Below, piece after piece: positions 57,864-64,000 of a stretch of 64,000 nucleotides of DNA. The translations under genes and the position numbers were made by a program. Where the stretch lies: positions 1-64,000 of the forward strand of contig JADFAE010000004.1 in assembly GCA_015665415.1 (NCBI GenBank). Direction: 5' to 3'. Every line of letters begins with the position of its first letter. The first letter of the stretch is position 1. This DNA is from Roseobacter sp. (GTDB taxonomy: Bacteria > Pseudomonadota > Alphaproteobacteria > Rhodobacterales > Rhodobacteraceae). The notes under the pieces were generated by a model that saw only the letters and a program-made list of their open reading frames with translations, was not told where the DNA came from and searched no databases.

Positions 57864-58358
57864 TTAGCTTTTGGGGTTTTGACGAATGTAAGATTCGATC
57901 CCCTTCCCCAAAGTCCGGCACTCCCCCTCTTCCGGGGACCACCAGTTTCCACCACCGTGCGTTCTTTGCCGATAGGAAAACTGCAAGGTGTTGGTATCGA
58001 ACTCGACCTTAAAAGACACCCGGACCTTGACTTCGGTTCGTGACACCGGATCTCCGTCACTGGTACGCGTAAGAGCCCCCGGCAGCCCCTTTACCGTCCA
58101 TCGCAGACCCAGCTTGCCATCGTTCAGGACCGTGAGTTTTGCGGCCATCGGCGCGGCACTGGCGTATCCGACTTCTCGATTGAAAACTCTGGCGGACTGC
58201 GATTTGGACGCAATCTCCAGCAGAAATTCATTGTTCTGGAGGTTCTTTCTGGCCGCAGGTCCAAATACACAATGATAGGTCTGACTTTCTGCTTTTACAA
58301 ATCCAGGCGACAACAGCACCACAGCGCCCAGAGACAGCGCACGAAAATTCAGTTTCAA
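57864..58358 (-). CDS. Secreted paralogue 2 of four (unknown function, TTG start)
   Basis: The 164-residue product is the longest of the four. It starts with TTG at 58358, with AGAGG seven bases upstream; no ATG or GTG precedes it in frame. The signal peptide (LSLGAVVLLSPGFVKAES) is followed by TYHC, LTVLNDGKLGLRW and a C-terminal SPEEGECRTLG with an extra 15-residue tail. Function unknown; likely periplasmic or secreted. Confidence 0.7.
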   Translation of the reverse strand: MKLNFRALSLGAVVLLSPGFVKAESQTYHCVFGPAARKNLQNNEFLLEIASKSQSARVFNREVGYASAAPMAAKLTVLNDGKLGLRWTVKGLPGALTRTSDGDPVSRTEVKVRVSFKVEFDTNTLQFSYRQRTHGGGNWWSPEEGECRTLGKGIESYIRQNPKS

Positions 58359-58472
58359 TCTTAAACCTCTAGTTCAAATAGAAAAACCCAAAACCAAAAC
58401 CAACAATCCTCTTGGTACGACACATCAACACTCTAAAAACAAAGCATGAATGCAGTTACAGCCAAGGTTGCA

Positions 58473-58892
58473 TCAATTCAGCACATTCTCAACCAAGACG
58501 CAAGTCCCGGCCCCACGGGAGGAATGCGGCACAGAGGCTATTTCCGAAAGGACCTGTAGCGACACCTTCATGTTCTCAACATTCAGGATCACCCGATAAC
58601 GGTCACCAATCAGGCCGGTGGCCTTTGCCGCGAAAGACCGGCTGGCGGTCCAATCCAAGAGGTAAGAGCTGTCGCTGCGTCTTTCCATATTTGCTGCAAC
58701 CGGCGTGCCTGCTTCCGAAGCCCAAACCTGTGCCGATTTTCGATTGTCGGAAAGTTGCATCGCGACCTGTGGCGGAATCCAGTCGGATTTGTTCAACGCC
58801 ACAAAGGAGCAAAAATAGGTCTCAGAGGATTCTGCCACGGTTGCGAAGAAAACGACCGAAGAAACGGCTAATTTGTGCAGAAATCCTGTCAT
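58473..58892 (-). CDS. Secreted paralogue 1 of four (unknown function)
   Basis: The 139-residue product has a signal peptide (LAVSSVVFFATVAES), then ETYFC, the centre YLLDW and a C-terminal GAGTCVLVENVLN. ATG at 58892 is preferred, with GAGGGTG upstream; the longer frame from 58976 lacks a signal peptide at its start. It is the first gene of the minus-strand array of four. No known family recognised. Confidence 0.7.
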   Translation of the reverse strand: MTGFLHKLAVSSVVFFATVAESSETYFCSFVALNKSDWIPPQVAMQLSDNRKSAQVWASEAGTPVAANMERRSDSSYLLDWTASRSFAAKATGLIGDRYRVILNVENMKVSLQVLSEIASVPHSSRGAGTCVLVENVLN

Positions 58893-59247
58893 ATCACCCT
58901 CAGGTAGGCCCATTGTGCCTAGGCCTGTTGCGTGGCTACCAGTGCTGTAATCAGCCAATCTCGAGATGAGCGGCATATCACATTGAGCTACTATAGGTTG
59001 AATAACATGACGCCACTTCGCGTCAAAGAAAAATCAGCAATATGATAAAAAGATTTATTTCCCTTAGGGCCATTCGCCCCAAACCTGTGTCAATCCAGCC
59101 TTCAAGCTCCGGGCCTAAAACCCTGTTTTCCCGGCGAAATATCAATAGAAATCAAATCACGCTGCCACGTCAAGATTTCGCAAATGTAAAAAACCCCAAT
59201 TACCCCTTCCTCTCCAAAAAAAAATGTCAAAAGTAACGGCAAAACAT
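58893..59247. other. AT-rich intergenic region upstream of the paralogue array
   Basis: About 350 bases upstream of the secreted-protein array and downstream of soxG hold no supported gene. The stretch is clearly AT-richer than the sox genes. It probably carries the promoter of the array; no exact motif can be named. Confidence 0.5.
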
Positions 59248-59283
59248 CAAAAAAGGGTGCCTCCAAAATAACTGGAGGCACCC
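59248..59283 (-). terminator. Terminator of the sox operon
   Basis: GGGTGCCTCCA (59255-59265) pairs with TGGAGGCACCC (59273-59283) around a 7-nt loop. On the minus strand the stem is followed by a T-run, 38 bases after the soxG stop. Confidence 0.9.
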
Positions 59284-59321
59284 TAGATTTTCAGGCGCAA
59301 CAAGACAACCTTGAATACATA

Positions 59322-59894
59322 TCAACCTTGATAGACACCCACTGCCGATTGCGGATGCGCGGCATTGGACAACAGGTTGAACATATAGGCCCCAACAGAG
59401 CGGAAGCAGACCAAGCGCAAGCTGCCATCAGCCTCGAGCCAGAAAGCGGCAGCCACCTGGGCGGTGCGGCTGCGGCGAAAGTCGCCGGGCGCAAAGGCCT
59501 CAGGGGACAGGTCCACCGGGCTGATCTTGGCCAGGGTCTCGCGCGCGCCCTCCCCAGAGATGGTGAAAAACGACCGCGCATCAGAGACATTGGCCGTCAG
59601 GGCATGTTCGCCTTTCAGCGCCTCGGCCAGCTCGGCTGTGGTGGCAACTGCGGCCTCGTAAGGCACCAGCAGCAGCAGCTCATCCGGGGACATCCAGGCG
59701 GCAGCTCCGCTCTCGGAGGTCTCGATCTTGCGCTGTGCGGGCACCTTGGCGCCGGTGGCAGCCTTGACCGCTGCCGCCAGAACCTTGGAGGAGAGATCGC
59801 CGCGCAGGGTGATCATCCCCTGCAACCCGGCATCTGCGACAGTCGCCATGCCCGCGAACTGGGCACCATTGGTTGCGGTGACAGGATTAGACAT
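59322..59894 (-). CDS. soxG: Sarcosine oxidase gamma subunit
   Basis: The 190-residue protein fits SoxG: an N-terminal MITLRGDLSSKVLAAAVKAATG, central AAWMSPDELLLLVPYE and a C-terminal HPQSAVGVYQG-like end. It is a helper subunit of the heterotetrameric enzyme that demethylates sarcosine to glycine. It starts eight bases before the soxA stop (overlap) and is the last gene of the operon. Confidence 0.93.
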   Translation of the reverse strand: MSNPVTATNGAQFAGMATVADAGLQGMITLRGDLSSKVLAAAVKAATGAKVPAQRKIETSESGAAAWMSPDELLLLVPYEAAVATTAELAEALKGEHALTANVSDARSFFTISGEGARETLAKISPVDLSPEAFAPGDFRRSRTAQVAAAFWLEADGSLRLVCFRSVGAYMFNLLSNAAHPQSAVGVYQG

Positions 59895-62800
59895 TCTGCT
59901 TCTCCCCTTCCTTGTCGTAAAAGACCGGGTCAACGATCTTGGCTTTGTAGATCTTGCCGTCGGTTCCGGGGAACTCGATCACCTCACCCATGCGCTTGGG
60001 TCCGTGCTTGACCAGACCCATGGCGATGCCGCGACCCAAGGTCGCCGAATGATAGGTCGAGGTCACCCGGCCAATCACATTCTGCTGGCCATTGGCATTG
60101 ACGCCTTCGCCCTTGGCATAGGCACCATCGGGCAGCACAGAGCCGTCGACGGTCTCCAGACCCACCAGTTTCCAGCGGTCCGGGTCGGCCATGTGAGAGC
60201 GCAGATGCGCGCGTTTGCCCAGATAGTCCTCTTTCTTTTTGGACAAGGCCCACTGCAGGTTGAGATCCTGCGGGATCACGGTGCCGTCTGTTTCATCACC
60301 AATCATGATAAAGCCTTTTTCGGCCCGCAGGATGTGCAGGGTTTCCGTGCCATAGGGCATGACATTGAATTCTTTGCCCGCCTCCATCAGCGCATCCCAG
60401 AAGGCCTGCCCCTCAGAGGCCGCAACCGCGATCTCGTAGGACAGCTCCCCGGAGAAGGAAATCCGGTAGGCGCGTGCGTTGAAGCCACCGATCTGGCCAT
60501 CCCGCCACTCCATGAAGGGCAGCGCCTCTTTGGACAGATCCATGCCGCCGCCAGCCTGGTTGTTGAGCTTTTCCAGCACCTTGCGGGCCTTGGGACCAAC
60601 AACAGCCACTTGCGCGTATTGCTCTGTCACATTGGCAACATAGACTTTCCAGTCCCACCATTCGGTCTGCAGCCATTCTTCCATGTGACCATGGATGCTT
60701 TCGGCCCCGCCTGTGGTGGTGTGACACAGCCAAGTGTCCTCGTCGATGCGGGCGACAACGCCATCATCAGACAGGAAACCATTTTCCGAACACATCAAAC
60801 CATAGCGGCATTTGCCGATCTTCAGCGTCGACATCATGTTGGTGTACATCATGTCGAGGAACTTGCCCGCGTCCGGCCCTTTGACGATCAGCTTGCCCAG
60901 GGTCGACGCATCAAGAAGCCCGAGGTTCTCGCGGGTGTTCTTGACCTCGCGGTTCACGGCGTCATGACGACTTTCACCGCTGCGGCAATAGGCAAACGGA
61001 CGACGCCACTGGCCAACCGGTTCCCAGTCCGCGCCATTGGCATCGTTCCAGTCATAGATCGGTGTCTTGCGCACAGGCTGGAAGATCTCGCCGCGCGCCT
61101 CGCCGCCAATCGCGCCCATCGAGATGGGGTGATAGGGCGGACGGAAGGTGGTGGTGCCAACCTGTGGAATTTCAGCACCCAGGCTGTCGGCCAGAATGGC
61201 CAAGCCGTTGATGTTGGACAGTTTACCCTGATCGGTGGCCATGCCCAACGTGGTATAGCGCTTGGTGTGTTCAACGCTTTCATAGCCTTCACGGGCTGCC
61301 AGCTGCACGTCAGAGACCTTGACGTCGTTCTGATAGTCGAGCCAGGTTTTCATCCGCAGCTTGATATCCGCCTTGGCGGGCATCAGCCAGACCGGCTGCA
61401 TCAGAGCCTCATCCTCGGCTACGCCTTTGGAGGCAGCCACGGATTTGGCCGGGAAACCCGCAGCCTCAGCCGCCTGCGAGCCTGCAGCGGCCGCATCTTC
61501 CAACACAGCGCCTAGGCCCAGATTGCCATTGGCGGAGCCCGCCGCGACCACAAAGCCTGCGCCGTTGTCGCCAAGTGGAGGACGATTGGGATCGGGGCGG
61601 AAAAAGGCCTGCTCCTTGTCCCAGGTCAGCTTGCCGCCGCAATGGGACCACAGGTGCACAACAGGTGACCAGCCGCCAGACATGGCAACCGCGTCAGCCT
61701 CGACTTCTTCCTGGGCACCGCCTTCGCCATTCTGCGCGCAGATGGCGACCTTGGTGACACGAGGGCCATCCTTGACGCGGGCAATGGCGCGGCCCAGCTC
61801 AACGCGGATACCTTTTTCGCGCACGGCCTCCATCAACTCGCCGCCGCCAGTGTCACGGGCATCCACCACGCGCACCACTTCGACGCCTGCCTCATGCAAG
61901 GTCAGCGCGGTGCGATAGGCATCGTCGTTATTGGTAGCAACCACGACCTTTTGACCCGGGTTCACGCCCCAGTTCACCACATAATCGCGCATCGAAGCCG
62001 CCAGCATCACGCCGGGCACATCGTTGCCAGCAAATGACAGCGGACGCTCAATAGCACCGGTGGCGGTGATGATCTGGCTTGCACGCACACGCCACAGCCG
62101 GTGGCGCGGGCCACCCTGTCCGGGCGCATGATCCGTCAGACGCTCGTAACCCAGCACATAGCCGTGATCATAAACACCAGAGCCCATGCAACGGTCGCGC
62201 AGGGTGACATTTGCCATGCCGCGCAGCTCTTGCAGGATCTTTTCAATCCAGGCATCCGGCGTGTCACCATCAATGGTGCCCCCATCTACAGGGGCACGAC
62301 CGCCCCAATGGCTGTTCTGCTCCATCACCAGCACCTTGGCACCGCTCGCCGCCGCCGCCTTGGCCGCCTGCAGACCGGCAACACCGCCGCCCACGACAAC
62401 CACATCGGCAAAGAAGTAGAAGTGCTCGTAGCTGTCGGCGTCTTTCAGTTCTTTGTCGGGCGCTTCGCCCAGACCGGCAGATTTGCGGATGATCGGCTCG
62501 TAGACATGTTTCCACAGCGGACGCGGGTGGATGAACATCTTGTAATAGAACCCAGCGGTCAAAAAGCGCGACAGCTTGTTGTTGATCGACAGGACGTCGA
62601 ATTCCAGGCTTGGCCAGTGGTTTTGCGAGGCCGCCGTCAGGCCCGAGAACAACTCGGTGGTGGTGGCGCGCTGGTTGGGCTCATAGCGGTCGCCTTTGCC
62701 CAGTTGCATCAGGGCATTGGGCTCTTCCGAGCCAGAGGCCACGACACCACGCGGGCGGTGGTATTTGAACGACCGGCCCATCATCATCTGGTCATTGGCC

Positions 62801-62919
62801 AGCAGCGCCGAGGCCAGGCTGTCGCCTGCATAGCCCTGCATCCGCTTGCCGTTGAAGGTAAAGTCGATCTGTTTGGACCGGTCAATCAGCCGGCCCTGTT
62901 TGGCGAGACGCGTGCTCAT
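59887..62919 (-). CDS. soxA: Sarcosine oxidase alpha subunit
   Basis: The 1010-residue subunit carries an N-terminal ferredoxin-like part (IDFTFNGKRMQGYAGDSLASALLAN), the NAD-binding VVVGGGVAGLQAAKAA, and a GcvT-like tetrahydrofolate-binding C-terminal half (about residue 600 on, with WEPVGQWRRPF and FSGELSYEIAVAA). With SoxB it oxidises sarcosine to glycine, passing the methyl group to tetrahydrofolate. Order soxB-D-A-G on the minus strand is standard. Confidence 0.97.
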   Translation of the reverse strand: MSTRLAKQGRLIDRSKQIDFTFNGKRMQGYAGDSLASALLANDQMMMGRSFKYHRPRGVVASGSEEPNALMQLGKGDRYEPNQRATTTELFSGLTAASQNHWPSLEFDVLSINNKLSRFLTAGFYYKMFIHPRPLWKHVYEPIIRKSAGLGEAPDKELKDADSYEHFYFFADVVVVGGGVAGLQAAKAAAASGAKVLVMEQNSHWGGRAPVDGGTIDGDTPDAWIEKILQELRGMANVTLRDRCMGSGVYDHGYVLGYERLTDHAPGQGGPRHRLWRVRASQIITATGAIERPLSFAGNDVPGVMLAASMRDYVVNWGVNPGQKVVVATNNDDAYRTALTLHEAGVEVVRVVDARDTGGGELMEAVREKGIRVELGRAIARVKDGPRVTKVAICAQNGEGGAQEEVEADAVAMSGGWSPVVHLWSHCGGKLTWDKEQAFFRPDPNRPPLGDNGAGFVVAAGSANGNLGLGAVLEDAAAAGSQAAEAAGFPAKSVAASKGVAEDEALMQPVWLMPAKADIKLRMKTWLDYQNDVKVSDVQLAAREGYESVEHTKRYTTLGMATDQGKLSNINGLAILADSLGAEIPQVGTTTFRPPYHPISMGAIGGEARGEIFQPVRKTPIYDWNDANGADWEPVGQWRRPFAYCRSGESRHDAVNREVKNTRENLGLLDASTLGKLIVKGPDAGKFLDMMYTNMMSTLKIGKCRYGLMCSENGFLSDDGVVARIDEDTWLCHTTTGGAESIHGHMEEWLQTEWWDWKVYVANVTEQYAQVAVVGPKARKVLEKLNNQAGGGMDLSKEALPFMEWRDGQIGGFNARAYRISFSGELSYEIAVAASEGQAFWDALMEAGKEFNVMPYGTETLHILRAEKGFIMIGDETDGTVIPQDLNLQWALSKKKEDYLGKRAHLRSHMADPDRWKLVGLETVDGSVLPDGAYAKGEGVNANGQQNVIGRVTSTYHSATLGRGIAMGLVKHGPKRMGEVIEFPGTDGKIYKAKIVDPVFYDKEGEKQNV

Positions 62920-62977
62920 AGTGCAGACCTTTCATGGATGGATTTGCAGATCACGCTGCAAAGTATTTCTGAGGGGA

Positions 62978-63051
62978 GCGCCGGACCCTGTATGGGGGCG
63001 AAGCGCCCTCCCGTGGGGAGGGTCGGGCGCTGCCCGGCAGTGCCGCCGGGC
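62978..63051 (+). repeat. 74-nt structured repeat, copy B
   Basis: GCGCCGGACCCT (62978-62989) pairs with AGGGTCGGGCGC (63019-63030) except at one position. GCCCGGC with GCCGGGC (63032-63051) forms the second hairpin. It lies between soxD and soxA, inside the operon. Copy A is at 37750-37823. Confidence 0.7.
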
Positions 63052-63076
63052 GCTGTCCTAAAGGAAATGCGACATG

Positions 63077-63418
63077 TCATTCGGAGGCATCCGAGAATTC
63101 ACGCCAGCTCCAGCCGGGACGTTTGGCGGTGATCTTGTCCTTGATCTCCTGCGGTGGCTCATAGGCCTGGGCCGCATAGGTGCCAAAGACCTCCATGGTC
63201 ATGGTGCAGCGCGCGGCATGAAACCACTTGCCGCAGCCATTGGCATGGCGCCAGCGCTCAAAATGCACGCCCTTGGGGTTTTCGCGCATAAACAGGTAAT
63301 CGTGGAACTGCTCATCATCCGAGCCGGGGCCAAAGCGTTTCAGATGCGCTTCGCCGCCAGAGGCCAGTTCGGTTTCTTCGGCTTTGACACCGCAATAGGG
63401 GCATTCAAGGATCAGCAT
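63077..63418 (-). CDS. soxD: Sarcosine oxidase delta subunit
   Basis: The 113-residue SoxD has its zinc-binding cysteines: CPYCG at the start and GCGKWFHAARC in the middle. The segment GPGSDDEQFHDYLFMRENPKGVHFERW is family-typical. It lies between soxB and soxA in the operon. Confidence 0.95.
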   Translation of the reverse strand: MLILECPYCGVKAEETELASGGEAHLKRFGPGSDDEQFHDYLFMRENPKGVHFERWRHANGCGKWFHAARCTMTMEVFGTYAAQAYEPPQEIKDKITAKRPGWSWREFSDASE

Positions 63419-63451
63419 GGTGCTTGCTCCGTTCTTTTGAATTTTGCGGCG

Positions 63452-64000
63452 TTAGTGCGCCACACCAGCGGCGACGCTCTCGTCGATGAACTTGCCTTCT
63501 TTGAAGCGGTTCATGGTGAACTCTTCGGTCAGCGGCGAATGGCCCGTGGCCATCAGTTCCGCCATCGCCCAGCCGGATCCGGGGATCGACTTGAAACCAC
63601 CGGTGCCCCAACCACAGTTGATAAAGCAATTGCCAACCGGCGTTTTCGAGATCAGCGGCGAGCGGTCACCGGTCACATCGACGATGCCGCCCCACTGGCG
63701 CAGCATCTTCAGACGGCTGACCATCGGGAAGGTCTCGACCAGAGCGCGCACGGTTTCCTCGATATGGTGGAAAGACCCACGCTGGGTGTAGTTGTTGGCC
63801 GCATCGGTGCCGCCACCAATCACCATCTCGCCCTTGTCGGACTGCGACATGTAGCCGTGCACGGTATTGGCCATCACAACCACATCCATGCAGGGTTTGA
63901 TCGGCTCGGAGACCAGCGCCTGCAGCGCCACGCTCTCCATCGGCAGACGAAAGCCCGCCATCTCGGAGAGATGCGAGGCATTGCCTGCAACGATCATACC
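63452..64000 (-). CDS. soxB: Sarcosine oxidase beta subunit (partial, N-terminal part outside window)
   Basis: The C-terminal 182 residues are visible: SDKGEMVIGGGTDAANNYTQRGS, RQWGGIVDVTGDRSPLI and FINCGWGTGGFKSIPGSGWAMAELMA, typical of the SoxB FAD/FMN domain. SoxB binds FAD and the covalent FMN and oxidises sarcosine. It is the first gene of the operon and runs off the right end of the window. Confidence 0.95.
   Translation of the reverse strand, partial: GMIVAGNASHLSEMAGFRLPMESVALQALVSEPIKPCMDVVVMANTVHGYMSQSDKGEMVIGGGTDAANNYTQRGSFHHIEETVRALVETFPMVSRLKMLRQWGGIVDVTGDRSPLISKTPVGNCFINCGWGTGGFKSIPGSGWAMAELMATGHSPLTEEFTMNRFKEGKFIDESVAAGVAH

Noticed and set aside
59728-61515. 595-residue plus-strand open frame across soxA
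   Set aside because: It is a shadow of the sarcosine oxidase alpha subunit.

Overview
The window is chromosomal DNA of a marine alphaproteobacterium of the Roseobacter group (Rhodobacterales). The main evidence is a full-length DMSP lyase DddP, a soxBDAG sarcosine oxidase locus, the yajC-secD-secF and ccmABCDG blocks side by side, a GC-rich coding style and GC-rich intergenic palindromes. The genes point to use of methylated osmolytes (DMSP, and sarcosine from glycine betaine) on top of core metabolism. The genus cannot be fixed from the sequence alone.

Layout. 1-2255: the end of a second DddP/M24-type gene, followed by an ammonia-lyase homologue that has lost the residues forming the MIO cofactor. 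2256-6860: an AT-richer gap and a small, decayed prophage next to tRNA-Leu(UAG), with integrase, AlpA-like regulator, frameshifted Nu1 terminase small subunit, and a lysis cassette (methyltransferase-endolysin chimera, holin candidate, spanin candidate). 7088-10746: nnr, glnB, glnA. 10907-15206: an unknown protein, an Hsp70/YegD-like protein, a MltB-type transglycosylase and an unknown membrane-anchored protein. 15280-17519: a DUF3445 heme-oxidase-like gene divergent from dddP. 17553-19213: a NicO metal transporter with a DUF1007 partner. 19452-26595: an alpha/beta hydrolase-OsmC fusion, DUF6455, purB, a TPR protein, fliG, an LpxL-like acyltransferase and DUF1223. 26809-31059: acnA, an SDR, a DOPA-dioxygenase-like protein and an ABM-like protein. 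31062-37369 (minus): ccmG-D-C-B-A, a Mth938-like gene, secF, secD, yajC. 38013-45012: serS, a helix-hairpin-helix protein with a histone-H1-like tail, a fatty acid desaturase, der, a BamB-like lipoprotein and a YfgM-like protein. 45293-50349: an RND efflux pair. 50673-56839: an Atm1-type ABC exporter, a LysM protein, a LOG-family protein, sodB and an FkbM methyltransferase. 56886-58892: four tandem small secreted paralogues of unknown function. 59322-64000: soxG, soxA, soxD and the C-terminal part of soxB, all on the minus strand.

The most promising unexplained items are the MIO-less ammonia-lyase homologue behind a DddP paralogue, the four-gene family of secreted disulfide-type proteins, a 74-nt structured repeat present twice with partly compensated stem changes, and a hairpin repeat translated in frame inside nnr.
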